Assembly: GCA_947501845.1 (NCBI GenBank)
Contig: CANMXP010000029.1
Span: 1 to 47,791, forward strand
Origin: an uncultured Flavobacteriaceae bacterium
Lineage (GTDB): Bacteria; Bacteroidota; Bacteroidia; Flavobacteriales; Flavobacteriaceae
Direction of reading: 5' to 3'
Length of the DNA: 47,791 nt
Below the pieces are notes generated by a model. The model searched no databases. It worked only from the letters and a program-made list of their open reading frames with translations, and was not told the origin of the DNA. This document shows positions 1 through 9,665 of the stretch, piece by piece. A program made the translations under genes and the position numbers. How positions within the stretch are numbered: the first letter of the stretch is position 1; each line of letters opens with the position of its first letter.

Positions 1-72
1 ATTGGGAAACCTGTTTGAACATCAAGAGACGCTCCTTCACATATCCTCAAATTATTTATTGACTTTATTATA

Positions 73-89
73 AAACCCGTAGTGGGTTT
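73..89. terminator. weak terminator-like hairpin
   Basis: A 6-bp stem (AAACCC / GGGTTT) with a 5-base loop is followed by a short T-rich stretch. It could end a gene lying left of the window. The stem is short and the T tract is broken, so this is a weak call. Confidence 0.3.
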
Positions 90-121
90 CTTATCTTTAG
101 TACGTTTTTATAATAAATAGA

Positions 122-2566
122 ATGACAGAAAATAAAGAACTGGATTTAGCTTGGGACTTTGTTAATAATACCGATAGAAACGTATTTTTAACAGGTAAGG
201 CAGGTACTGGAAAAACTACTTTTTTGCACAAGCTAAAAATGAAATCTTTAAAGCGTATGGTTGTTGTAGCCCCTACAGGTGTTGCCGCTATAAATGCTAA
301 AGGGGTAACTATACATTCGTTTTTTCAAATGCCATTCGGGCCACTTTTACCAGATACTAATTTAAATAATACAACTTCAGGCTTTAACCGTAAGTTTAGC
401 AAGACCAAAATAAATATTATAAAATCTCTGGATCTATTGGTTATAGATGAGATTAGTATGGTGCGTGCCGATTTGTTGGATGGCATAGATCGAGTTTTAA
501 GACGTTTTAAAAACAGAGATAAAGTATTTGGGGGTGTTCAACTATTAATGATAGGCGATCTGCAACAGTTATCTCCTATTATTAAGGAAGATGAATGGGA
601 ATTGCTCAAGGCTCATTATAAAAACGGTTTCTTTTTTAGTAGTCAGGCGTATATGCAATGTCAGGCTATCACAATAGAATTAAGTCATATTTACAGGCAA
701 GATAATCCTAAGTTTATTAATATTCTTAATGAGATTCGAACGAATACATTAACACAAGCTTCGGCAGATGAGTTAAACAAACGTTACCAACCCGATTTTA
801 TTCCAGATGAAAAAGAAGGTTATATATCCCTAACAACTCATAATAAAAAGGCAGAGCATACCAATAATAGAGAGCTGGAAAAACTAAAAACAAACGCCTT
901 TACTTATAATGCCAGTATTGAGGGAAAGTTTCCAGAATATGCCTACCCCAATAAAGAAGAGCTTGTATTAAAAGTGGGAGCACAGGTTATGTTTATTAAA
1001 AATGATAGCTCGCCCGAAAAACGCTATTTTAATGGAAAGATAGGACGTGTGATTCATTTAGATAAAGATGAAGTTATCGTACACTGTCAAGAGGATGATT
1101 TTAACATAGTCACCACACCCGAAATTTGGGAGAATATAAATTATAGTGTAGATGCAGAAACCAAAGCCATTACCGAAAATAAAATTGGTGCCTATACGCA
1201 AATGCCGCTACGCTTGGCTTGGGCCATCACCATACATAAAAGTCAGGGTTTAACTTTTGAAAAAGCGATTATCGATGCGCAAGGCGCTTTTGCTCACGGA
1301 CAAACCTATGTGGCATTAAGTAGGTGTAAATCTTTAGAAGGCTTGGTATTAAACAGTAAAATAAGCTCCAATCATATAATTAGTGATAGTAATGTTTTGT
1401 CTTTTAATAAAATGGCAGAAGAGAATCAGCCAGACGAACATGTTTTGCAGGTTTCGAAGTCTGAATTTCAATTGAATTTAATAACAGAGTTATTCGATTT
1501 CTATAAATTCCTCCACCCCATAGGGCGTATACTAGATATTTATTATAAAAATAAAACCAGTATAGAAGGACACATAGAAGATCCTTTAAATACTATGAAA
1601 GCCTGTATTACTGAGCTTTTAAAAGTCGCCAATGCATTCAAGGCACAGCTAGCTACATTAGTTGAAGCGTCTAAAACACCAGAATCGAGTAAAGCACTTC
1701 AGGAACGTTTTATAAAGGCGATTGCCTATTTTGCTGCCCAAACAGAACAGCATATAAGTCCAGCATTTAAAGTTTTTGGCTTTACAACAGATAATAAAAC
1801 GATTGAAAAAGACCTCCTCAAACCGTTTGAGACTTTAGAAGTATTACTAGCTACCAAATTACTCTATTTTCAGGGCTTGGCAGCAGGCTTTAATGTCACC
1901 ACTTTTTTGGAATTACGTGCTAAATCTGTTTTTATGGCCAAGGAAAAGCCTAAAAAGCCCAGAAAAATGGTCATAGATGGCACGACAAATATGGAGCTGT
2001 TTGAATTGTTGCGAGAACTACGAAACAACATTGCACAGCAAGAAGATTTAATCCATTATCAGGTTTTTACGCAAAAAGCTTTGTACGCTATGTGCGAAAC
2101 CTTACCAACCAATAAACAAGAATTATTACTGGTTAATGGCATGGGGAAGGTACGGGTGGAAAAATATGGAACTGCTGTTTTGGAGGTCATTAGAGCTTAC
2201 TGTGATGAACATGATATTGAAACTTCTGATGCTAGCAAAATTGAACTTTTTGAAGCACCCAAACCTAAGCGTAAAAAGGGAGATACTAAAAATATTTCCT
2301 TAGACTTATTTAAAGCAGGAAAATCTCCAGATGCCATTGCTTTAGAGCGCGATTTAAACGTCAATACCATTATGGGGCATTTGGCAAGTTTTATACCTTC
2401 TGGCGACGTTAAAATAACCGATTTAATTTCTGAAGTGCACTACAAAGAACTAAAGACCATCATCCCGAAAACAAAATTTGAAAACCTTTCCGACCTTAAA
2501 CACCAGATAGATGCTAAGTATAGTTACGGTGAATTACGCCTGGTACTTGACGATTTGTCCAAGTGA
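122..2566 (+). CDS. Pif1-like helicase with HRDC and C-terminal helix-turn-helix domain
   Basis: This is an AAA/superfamily 1 DNA helicase of the Pif1/RecD-like type. Walker A GKAGTGKT lies at residues 25-32 and Walker B LLVIDEI at 105-111. The motif HKSQGLTF and the later VALSRCKSLEGL match the C-terminal helicase motifs (UvrD_C_2-like) near residues 375-410. About residues 622-695 read as an HRDC domain (ELLRELRNNIA ... NGMGKVRVEKYG), and the last ~90 residues resemble the helix-turn-helix tail seen in Bacteroidota helicases of this architecture. The expected role is ATP-driven unwinding in replication or repair in the cytoplasm. It stands alone, with no close same-strand partner. The ATG start lies directly after an AT-rich leader. 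The family assignment is firm; its physiological role is not known from sequence. Confidence 0.9.
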   Translation: MTENKELDLAWDFVNNTDRNVFLTGKAGTGKTTFLHKLKMKSLKRMVVVAPTGVAAINAKGVTIHSFFQMPFGPLLPDTNLNNTTSGFNRKFSKTKINIIKSLDLLVIDEISMVRADLLDGIDRVLRRFKNRDKVFGGVQLLMIGDLQQLSPIIKEDEWELLKAHYKNGFFFSSQAYMQCQAITIELSHIYRQDNPKFINILNEIRTNTLTQASADELNKRYQPDFIPDEKEGYISLTTHNKKAEHTNNRELEKLKTNAFTYNASIEGKFPEYAYPNKEELVLKVGAQVMFIKNDSSPEKRYFNGKIGRVIHLDKDEVIVHCQEDDFNIVTTPEIWENINYSVDAETKAITENKIGAYTQMPLRLAWAITIHKSQGLTFEKAIIDAQGAFAHGQTYVALSRCKSLEGLVLNSKISSNHIISDSNVLSFNKMAEENQPDEHVLQVSKSEFQLNLITELFDFYKFLHPIGRILDIYYKNKTSIEGHIEDPLNTMKACITELLKVANAFKAQLATLVEASKTPESSKALQERFIKAIAYFAAQTEQHISPAFKVFGFTTDNKTIEKDLLKPFETLEVLLATKLLYFQGLAAGFNVTTFLELRAKSVFMAKEKPKKPRKMVIDGTTNMELFELLRELRNNIAQQEDLIHYQVFTQKALYAMCETLPTNKQELLLVNGMGKVRVEKYGTAVLEVIRAYCDEHDIETSDASKIELFEAPKPKRKKGDTKNISLDLFKAGKSPDAIALERDLNVNTIMGHLASFIPSGDVKITDLISEVHYKELKTIIPKTKFENLSDLKHQIDAKYSYGELRLVLDDLSK

Positions 2567-2810
2567 TAAATGTTTCAGAACTGGCTTCCTTGATTTTTCT
2601 TTTTAAATATGTCTTGAAGATTGTGATAGAATACGCTTTGTCTAAGCAAAGCGAAGAGCTAATCGGTAAGGTGTTGGGAATGAGAACAATATAATTTAAT
2701 TTTTTACAGTTTTATAAACTTCTAGCAATAAGTTGCCTAGAGTTAAAAAAGGGGGAAAACACCTGTTAAAAATAGGGAAGATACTTATTAGGTTCAGATT
2801 GTTAAAGAGT

Positions 2811-2818
2811 TAGTTTTG
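2811..2818 (+). promoter_or_regulatory. candidate -7 element for the metalloprotease gene
   Basis: TAGTTTTG matches the Bacteroidota -7 consensus TAnnTTTG and lies 38 bases before the ATG at 2857. No good -33 TTTG is seen at the expected spacing. The rest of 2567-2856 shows no gene. Confidence 0.35.
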
Positions 2819-2856
2819 GATAGAATCATATTTTCTAGTCTAAAACTATTCTTATC

Positions 2857-5800
2857 ATGAAAAAATATTTTACTAAGGTTTTGGTAATTGTACTATTATC
2901 TAAAACACTTTCTTATTCTCAAGAGGTACACGTTTTTGAATCAAATCCAGGAGCATTGGGTAGTACAAATGTTGATCGGGTGTCAAAGAATGAATTGAAT
3001 CAAAAAATACTTTTTATCCCTGTTGTATCTCAAGACTTTGCTGGCTATGACCCTAATAATAATTTATTTGAAACGCTTTTTCCAGGAGTTAGAGCAGATT
3101 TTATAGCTAAAGCCAATACGAATAATATGGTGTGGCAAGAGAATTCTTATGGTAAAGTTTCTTTTCAATCAGATGTGCTTGATAGGGTATATCAAATGCC
3201 GAGAGAACTTGAGTTTTATGTCAATCCAGATTATGTAACACCAAGCCTAAAAGGATCTGCAATGGATCCTTTTCCTATTACACCCTCTAACAATAGTTTG
3301 CAATTAACACTTCATATTAATGATTCTGATGAAACTGCTTTCGATATTTCATTTGACGGTATGACAACTTATTCAAATTATAATGATTTAGTAACAGAAA
3401 TAAATAGTCAAATTTTAACAGCTGTAGGAGATAAACTCAGTGCTTCACATAGTAGTTCAGCCCTAAACTTTGAAGTTGCACAAATTTATGTTGCAAAGGG
3501 CACTTATATTCGCCTTGATATTGAATCAAGCGATGCAGAACTCCTAGATGAACTTGGTTTGGACAGACCAGTCTTTAATTTCCCTTCAAGAAGTATTACT
3601 AGTTCTGGTACTAGTTATCCTGTGACAACAATAGGCGTACCTGTCACGCTTACTTTGGAATTTAAAAATGAGACAGATCCGCCAGTTAGCTTCGATTTTA
3701 ATCTACCTTCAGCTACAACATATACAACTGTTAACGATTTTATTACCGCTTTTGGAGCAGTTCACCCAGAATTAACGTTAACAGCAGAACCTGATAATAA
3801 TTTGAGGATCACATTAGACTCGGGAGTGTTGTCTGATATTACAGAAATAACCATGTCTGGTAATAGCCGACTCGTAGATGCTTTTGGGTTTGATGTTTCA
3901 ACAGAAATAGTTGGTGCCATTAATCAATCTTCAAGAAATACCGTAAAAGGAAATCGAAGCCTTCTTTGTGGTCAAGCGCTGGCTGCATGGTTGCTTGATG
4001 AGATAAATAGAAATAATCCAACATTATCGTTTTCTGCAGGAGATGAAGGCGCAATAAAAACCATAGCCGATAATCTTTTTGATCAGTATCGTTCTATTGC
4101 CGTTATAATTATGGATGTGCCAGCAGGAAAAAGAGAAGGAGCATCAGGAGGGTATATTAATTTAGGAGTAGAAAATGGAGGTTATTTGTTTTCTCACCAA
4201 ACGTATGCTTCAATACAAGTGTTATATGGGTATACTACAGAAACTACCATAGCCCATGAAGTAGGTCATAATATAGGCTTTTGGGATCTCTATGACAATG
4301 GAGGAGGAAAATACGATTCAAGACTTAAATATGTGAATGAATGGGATATTATGGATAATCAAGGTAATCTTCCACATACTGGAGCATGGCATAAGCAAAT
4401 TATAGCAGGTTGGTTTGATATTGATGGGAGTAATTATGAGGTTTTCGAAGAACCTGGGGCTACAGGAAGCGAGATAGAACGCTACGTACTAACCCCAATA
4501 GAAATGAATAAAGATTATGATAATAATCTGGCGGGTGTACCTGCAAATAGAACAGTTACCAAAGCAATTCAAGTAGTATTTGGGCTTACCGATCCAGAGC
4601 CTATGCATTATCTTTTTCTACAAAACAGACAAAAAGGGGCCAACTATAGCCAGACACTGCCACGACGAGACGCCTTAGGAGATCGGGGAGGTATGGAAAT
4701 TACAGACTGTATAAGCCCTAGGAATTATGATTTTTTCAGACCTGAATCAAGAAATGTTGTTCATATAATGACCGATGAACCTCTTTTTGAAAATGATGCT
4801 AAACCTATTGTTCCAGGAACTTCTGTCGATTTATTATCAACATTCCCTGCTTATGACGGGGTCGAGGTAAATATTGTTGGAGAAATCTCTGGTCCTGCAC
4901 CTTTTTCAGATAGTCCGAGCTATCTTGTAGATGTGATTCGGGAACAAAAGGAAAAATTAGATCTTACAATTACCCCATGGCAAGCACCGCCATATGAAAG
5001 TGTGGATATTTGGGTAGAACATAACGATGGAAGCCTTGCTACTGATGCCTTATCAGGAAATGGTGAAGCTACACGTTGGAGTCCAGATTATAACCCTGCT
5101 GCTAATGGAGGAGAGCATCTTAATTTTGTGAGAGTTAAAGTAAGGAACAATGGAACCATTGATGCTACGAATGTGACTGTAAGGGTTAAGGTAAATCAAC
5201 CTGGGGGTATGGGAGATAGTGGTAGTTGGATAACATTAGGCATTAGCGATGGTCAGGATATTCCAAAAGATGGTTTTGCTATTTTTAATTTAGGATGGTC
5301 TCCAAAAGTGAATGCCCATACTTGTATTCGTGCCGAGATATGGAGGCATGATAGCCCATTATCAGATGTTAATCCATGGAATGATAGTACACAAGAAAAT
5401 ATTTCATTGTTTCATCCAACGTCTTCAAGCCCATGGCGAGATGAGCATTTTGAATTCGATATAACCAATAGTCGTTCTACACCGCTATGGGTAGAAGTAT
5501 CACCTAAAAATTTACCAAGAGGTCTTTCTGTCGATCTTGACGATGAGTACTTTCGTATAGAAGGTAATACGACTAAAAGAATAAGTGGCATACTCAGTTT
5601 AGATGAAGCAGTAATTCCTACGCCAGAGACTGATGTTTTTAACCCCAATGTACAAAGGGATGTACGAGGATATCGAACAAAACCACAACCTTTTCATCTA
5701 GAGGCGTTTGTTGTAGATGACGAGTACCGCCTCCCTATAGGAGGAATAACTTATGTGGTATTTCCATCGGTAAATATCGAAATTGATTCAGAAACAACGG

Positions 5801-6513
5801 TGCATACCGATGGAACAGTTACAGTTTCTGGTACAACAAAACCCAGGGCACCGAATCAAGATCTAGAGATTATTGTAAAATACCCTTCAGGTAAAATGGA
5901 ATGGATAGAAGTGACAACAGATAATAATGGGAATTTTGAAAAAGCTATAATTCCAAAAGAAGAAGGGCAAATAAGAATATGTGTAGATAACCCTCCAGGT
6001 ACAGGCTATGCGCCCACGCGTACAGGAGAAACCATTGTAAATACCAAACACCCTACAGGTTCTTCGTTAGACAACAAGGATTGGGAAGTAAATTTCTTTT
6101 TAGGAGGATTATATTTTACAGATGTTCCTAATTATGGCAGTAATATCCATACGGGGTTCAGGTTTTCGTATGACTTCACAGATAAGTTTGATCTTGAATT
6201 TGAAGCGAGTACCAGTAAAATAAAAGACGCTGTAGATGAAGCATTGTTGGGAGGGATCCAGGCTCAATTGATTTATGAACCTTTTAGAGGAAGAAAAGTA
6301 TATCCATTTGCAACACTAGGGGGTGGCTATTATTGGTTTAGTAGAATTAATCGTTGGGAGGATTTTTATGGAATAGTTTATGGAGTTGGCTTGAAGTTTG
6401 ATGCATATAGTTGGTTGCAATTCAGAATAGATGCCAGGCTTAATAATTATATAAATGCAGATACAAATTTTGATAACTTGCAGGTAAATTGGGGCATTCG
6501 ATTTCCTTTTTAA
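2857..6513 (+). CDS. secreted HExxHxxGxxD zinc metalloprotease (M6-like) with C-terminal beta-barrel
   Basis: The 1218-aa protein begins with a signal peptide (about 1-21, cleavage near SYS/Q). The motif HEVGHNIGFWD at 467-477 gives a zinc-metalloprotease site (H467, E468, H471, with D477 as likely third ligand), as in M6/immune-inhibitor-A-type peptidases. Residues ~140-350 hold two similar units reminiscent of flagellin 'IN' repeats, an uncertain resemblance. Residues ~690-1060 look like Ig/CARDB-type beta modules. From ~1075 to the C-terminal phenylalanine the sequence alternates like an eight-strand OmpA/OmpW-type outer-membrane barrel (WEVNFFLGG ... WGIRFPF). It could be a cell-surface protease anchored by its own barrel. 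The next gene is 41 bases downstream on the same strand. The protease motif is clear; the barrel rests on sequence pattern; the substrate is unknown. Confidence 0.8.
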   Translation: MKKYFTKVLVIVLLSKTLSYSQEVHVFESNPGALGSTNVDRVSKNELNQKILFIPVVSQDFAGYDPNNNLFETLFPGVRADFIAKANTNNMVWQENSYGKVSFQSDVLDRVYQMPRELEFYVNPDYVTPSLKGSAMDPFPITPSNNSLQLTLHINDSDETAFDISFDGMTTYSNYNDLVTEINSQILTAVGDKLSASHSSSALNFEVAQIYVAKGTYIRLDIESSDAELLDELGLDRPVFNFPSRSITSSGTSYPVTTIGVPVTLTLEFKNETDPPVSFDFNLPSATTYTTVNDFITAFGAVHPELTLTAEPDNNLRITLDSGVLSDITEITMSGNSRLVDAFGFDVSTEIVGAINQSSRNTVKGNRSLLCGQALAAWLLDEINRNNPTLSFSAGDEGAIKTIADNLFDQYRSIAVIIMDVPAGKREGASGGYINLGVENGGYLFSHQTYASIQVLYGYTTETTIAHEVGHNIGFWDLYDNGGGKYDSRLKYVNEWDIMDNQGNLPHTGAWHKQIIAGWFDIDGSNYEVFEEPGATGSEIERYVLTPIEMNKDYDNNLAGVPANRTVTKAIQVVFGLTDPEPMHYLFLQNRQKGANYSQTLPRRDALGDRGGMEITDCISPRNYDFFRPESRNVVHIMTDEPLFENDAKPIVPGTSVDLLSTFPAYDGVEVNIVGEISGPAPFSDSPSYLVDVIREQKEKLDLTITPWQAPPYESVDIWVEHNDGSLATDALSGNGEATRWSPDYNPAANGGEHLNFVRVKVRNNGTIDATNVTVRVKVNQPGGMGDSGSWITLGISDGQDIPKDGFAIFNLGWSPKVNAHTCIRAEIWRHDSPLSDVNPWNDSTQENISLFHPTSSSPWRDEHFEFDITNSRSTPLWVEVSPKNLPRGLSVDLDDEYFRIEGNTTKRISGILSLDEAVIPTPETDVFNPNVQRDVRGYRTKPQPFHLEAFVVDDEYRLPIGGITYVVFPSVNIEIDSETTVHTDGTVTVSGTTKPRAPNQDLEIIVKYPSGKMEWIEVTTDNNGNFEKAIIPKEEGQIRICVDNPPGTGYAPTRTGETIVNTKHPTGSSLDNKDWEVNFFLGGLYFTDVPNYGSNIHTGFRFSYDFTDKFDLEFEASTSKIKDAVDEALLGGIQAQLIYEPFRGRKVYPFATLGGGYYWFSRINRWEDFYGIVYGVGLKFDAYSWLQFRIDARLNNYINADTNFDNLQVNWGIRFPF

Positions 6514-6554
6514 ATAAAAGGGATATCACAAATCGTTAATTTGAAAAATGTAAA

Positions 6555-7037
6555 ATGAAATATTTACTTTTTATTATATCACTTTTACTTACTATATCTG
6601 CTATAGGTGCTCAAGAAACTCCAGAAAATAGAGGGATTAAAAAAGGGGAGCCAGTGCCTCCCTTTTTTCTCCAAAATAAAAAAGGAGGTTGGCAAAGCAG
6701 TGAAAGCGTGTTTAGTAGGCCTTTAACGGTCTTGTGGTTTTCAGATATTTCCAAGCTGAATAAAGTGAACATAAATTCTCTAAAGAGTTTAGAGTCAGAT
6801 AGTATATCAGTATATATTATTGATAATAATAAATTTACCTCGAATACAATCCGAAAAAAAATGTATCATGATCTAGTCCCTGGTCTTCCTGTTTTGTTGG
6901 ATTATAAAGATTATGCAAGTAATGCCTACGGTGTAAACCGCTCATTAGCATGGTTTCTTGTTAATAATAATGGGATCCTCATCGAATTTGACTACAGCCG
7001 TTCACTCGATTTGTTATTTAAAAGTGTTAAAAAATAA
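6555..7037 (+). CDS. secreted thioredoxin-fold (redoxin-like) protein without cysteines
   Basis: A 160-aa protein with an N-terminal signal peptide (about 1-19, cleavage near IGA/Q). The order GEPVPPFFLQNKKGG, LTVLWFSDISK, LPVLLDYKDYASNAYGV, AWFLVNNNGILIEF follows the AhpC/TlpA redoxin fold, including the loop after the predicted cis-proline region. The usual WxxWCxxC active site is replaced by WFSDISK and the whole protein has no cysteine, so ordinary thiol redox chemistry is excluded. It lies 41 bases behind the metalloprotease and probably shares its transcript. A chaperone-like or binding role for that exported protein is possible but is inference. A convergent gene ends 57 bases downstream. 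Confidence 0.6.
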   Translation: MKYLLFIISLLLTISAIGAQETPENRGIKKGEPVPPFFLQNKKGGWQSSESVFSRPLTVLWFSDISKLNKVNINSLKSLESDSISVYIIDNNKFTSNTIRKKMYHDLVPGLPVLLDYKDYASNAYGVNRSLAWFLVNNNGILIEFDYSRSLDLLFKSVKK

Positions 7038-7093
7038 TGCGTCTTTATGTTGCGTTGAAAAACTTTGCTTTGGGAAAAGCTTATACCATTACA

Positions 7094-8491
7094 TTACCAA
7101 CCATCTAATACACATTGTAATGTGTGAGGTACCGTTTCAGATAAAGGGATGTCTTCAAGCGTGTCTCCCAGATAATTGCCACTAGCCAAACCAGTAACAT
7201 CATTAAAACGATACGACCAACAATATCTTAGTTTGGGGTGTTCTTCAGAGTAGGTTACCAGATTATCAATTAATATGGCATTATCGAATTCAGAAAATGC
7301 TAAGAAATAACCAAGAAATTTGTTGCGACGTACATCGGCATCAGAACTTTTATACATATACATGCCACAACTATTGCACACATTTTCATGAACATAGGTC
7401 GCTCGATTATGGCCTTTATCTCCACCTCCAGAATACTGAATATATCCTAACCTTCCGTTTACGGAGCTCGTTTTCATGGTAATTGTATTTCTGGCAATAA
7501 TATTATGTGTTTTATGCCAGCTAACAATGGGACCATCTACATAAGTGTTGCCTTCGCCCTGTTCCATAGTATTATCAAGAATATACACATTCTCCCCGCT
7601 AGTATTTACAATATCACCGCCCGTATTGTGGTGAAAATAATTGTTTTGAATTAAAATATCTTCATCAACACGCCCTGGGCCTTCTATATCAATACCAAAT
7701 TGCGGACTTGTGCCATTTATATGGTGTATCTCGTTATCTTTTATTTCAATACGTTTACCACCAACTATGGAGATGCCTTGGCGTCTGTTATTATAAATAT
7801 CGTTATTGGTAAAAGTCACATCATTGGCATCCAGTACTAAAGAACCATCACCAGTTAGGTTATGAATTTTCATATTTTCAATTAATACCAGATTGCTTTT
7901 ATTCCAAACACAGATGCCATGGCCTTCGTCATGGGCTGTCTTACCATCACTATCTCGGGGCGTGAAAATATGTGTGTCGCGATCGCCTTTTATAATGCCA
8001 TCACGAATAATTATATTATCACCCTTTAAGCTAATAACACAGTAATTCCATTTATTATTAGTGTCGATTTCTAGCACCGTACCTTCACTAAATATAAATT
8101 CGGTATCACCATGTATTTCAATGCCTCCTTGGTAAATATCGTTTACATCTTTACCAACTAAATAGTTGCCTTGAGGTAATGTGACTTTGCTATAACCTTC
8201 CTCATGGGCCCAATCTATGGCAGCCTGCAGGTTAGCGGTGGTTTTAATAGCATCGGTACCATCATTGGGAATATCCCATTGATTTAAATCGATAGTATAT
8301 TCAAGGGTGTTTGGTAATGTTGGTAATGCAGCATTAAAAAGGCGCACAGGTAAACCGTTTGCGTCTAAATTTTCAGGATCGGCACCATAATTTATATCCA
8401 GTTCATCAAGATTTAAACCTTCATCACTACACGATGTAGCAAAAATCATGATACCAATTAGTAGGTAGTATGTTAAGCTTTTCATGGGCAT
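7094..8491 (-). CDS. right-handed parallel beta-helix lipoprotein
   Basis: A 465-aa protein with a type II signal sequence and lipobox ATSC (Cys21). Acidic residues follow it (CSDE), resembling the surface-export signal of Bacteroidota lipoproteins. The body shows the short repeating units of a right-handed beta-helix (IIIRDGIIKGD, LVLIENMKIHNLTGDG, VTFTNNDIYNN, IEIKDNEIHHINGT), the NosD/pectate-lyase-like fold. Such proteins are often lyases, epimerases or glycan-binding proteins, but no catalytic set can be assigned by eye. It is convergent with the thioredoxin-fold gene, far from the PUL, and has no operon partner. A second in-frame ATG two codons later is an equally good start. Confidence 0.75.
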   Translation of the reverse strand: MPMKSLTYYLLIGIMIFATSCSDEGLNLDELDINYGADPENLDANGLPVRLFNAALPTLPNTLEYTIDLNQWDIPNDGTDAIKTTANLQAAIDWAHEEGYSKVTLPQGNYLVGKDVNDIYQGGIEIHGDTEFIFSEGTVLEIDTNNKWNYCVISLKGDNIIIRDGIIKGDRDTHIFTPRDSDGKTAHDEGHGICVWNKSNLVLIENMKIHNLTGDGSLVLDANDVTFTNNDIYNNRRQGISIVGGKRIEIKDNEIHHINGTSPQFGIDIEGPGRVDEDILIQNNYFHHNTGGDIVNTSGENVYILDNTMEQGEGNTYVDGPIVSWHKTHNIIARNTITMKTSSVNGRLGYIQYSGGGDKGHNRATYVHENVCNSCGMYMYKSSDADVRRNKFLGYFLAFSEFDNAILIDNLVTYSEEHPKLRYCWSYRFNDVTGLASGNYLGDTLEDIPLSETVPHTLQCVLDGW

Positions 8492-8722
8492 TATTTTGGG
8501 GTTAATGCTTATATGTTTTACAAATTAATAAATATTAAATAATTGCAACATTATATTAAGTTACGAAAAGGTTTAATATATGGATGTTTTTACAATATTT
8601 ATCTTCGTTTGGTTGAATTGAATTTAATGACTATTTATTAGCTTTCTTCAATTTTTTCTTTCTAAAAGCTTCTTTGAAAATGTAAATAGGATATACTTTT
8701 TATACAAAAGACAGAAGTAATT

Positions 8723-8938
8723 CTAAGATTTAGAATCTTTGGTAGGTATCAACAATTCTCTAATATCCACATCCAAAATTTCTGCTATACGCTTTAAATC
8801 TTTTAAATGCGGTTGTGATTTATTATTGCACATTGAAGTAACCGTATTAGGATTTCTATCCAATTTGGCAGCCAATTCTTTTTGGCTCATTCCTTTTATA
8901 ACGAGTACTTCCTTTATTCTATTTATTCTTTCTGGCAT
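8723..8938 (-). CDS. small XRE-family helix-turn-helix regulator
   Basis: A 71-aa protein made almost entirely of one Cro/C1-type helix-turn-helix domain: MSQKELAAKLDRNPNTVTSMC gives the core turn, and RIAEILDVDIRELLIP is the typical fourth and fifth helix ending. There is no sensor or dimerization extension. It is transcribed divergently from the 101-aa gene at 9133, leaving a 194-base shared upstream region. It may control itself and that neighbour; the target is inference. Confidence 0.85.
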   Translation of the reverse strand: MPERINRIKEVLVIKGMSQKELAAKLDRNPNTVTSMCNNKSQPHLKDLKRIAEILDVDIRELLIPTKDSKS

Positions 8939-9079
8939 ATTTCAAAATTAACTAAAATCAGTAATAGAGGCAAGTCCTACATTACTACGATATAGCTTTT
9001 ATGTGTGTTTGTATTGTTTTAAACAGTGTTATTATAAGTTAAAACGATGAAAATATTTTTTTAATTCATTGTTTAAATC

Positions 9080-9087
9080 TATATTTG
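9080..9087 (+). promoter_or_regulatory. candidate -7 promoter element for the 101-aa gene
   Basis: TATATTTG matches the TAnnTTTG consensus and lies 45 bases before the ATG at 9133. The -33 region here is only a run of T, so the promoter is incomplete by eye. Confidence 0.4.
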
Positions 9088-9132
9088 TATAAGACATAGT
9101 AATGTAATAATTGGTTTAATCAATATTTTAAT

Positions 9133-9438
9133 ATGAAAAACGAGCAATTAATAATTAGCCTTATACTGCAAGATCTTAAACATAATCAGTTATTATTGGG
9201 ACTAGAGAAGATAGGTTTAGATGTAAATGATACGCACTATTTAAGCATCTTAGATATTGTTTTTCAATTAATGAAAGTTCCTGAACAAGTAGCTGATGAT
9301 TGTGGCGCATTGTATTTAAACTTTATGGATCAGGCTATTCAATATAAAATGTCCGATACGGTTAAACGAGACACCTTAAAACCTTTAGCAGAGGTTTGTT
9401 ATAGGCAATTGAGGATTTTAATAGATATGGAGTATTGA
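9133..9438 (+). CDS. hypothetical 101-aa helical protein
   Basis: I do not recognise this protein. It is soluble, with no signal peptide or membrane segment, and its composition is that of a compact all-helical protein (MKNEQLIISLILQDLKHNQ ... MEY). There are two cysteines (in DDCGALY and EVCYRQL), too few for a metal-binding motif. A consensus -7 box lies upstream and an XRE regulator is divergent, which together support a real gene. It could be the partner of the regulator or an unrelated housekeeping gene. Confidence 0.6.
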   Translation: MKNEQLIISLILQDLKHNQLLLGLEKIGLDVNDTHYLSILDIVFQLMKVPEQVADDCGALYLNFMDQAIQYKMSDTVKRDTLKPLAEVCYRQLRILIDMEY

Positions 9439-9665
9439 ATTGTGTTATGATGTTGTGTGCTATGTAACTTTGTTTTGGTTAAAGCGAAGTATAAATTACT
9501 ATATATTCTTTGTTTTTTCTTCTAAAAACTTTCTCTACAATCTTATATGGAAGGTGATTTTTAAGAAATGACGATAAGAGAGAAGTGAAATATTTGTGGA
9601 AAGGATAAATAAGTGAAGAGTAATCTAATGAAATATTTTACCTTTAGACAAAGAATAAAATTAGT

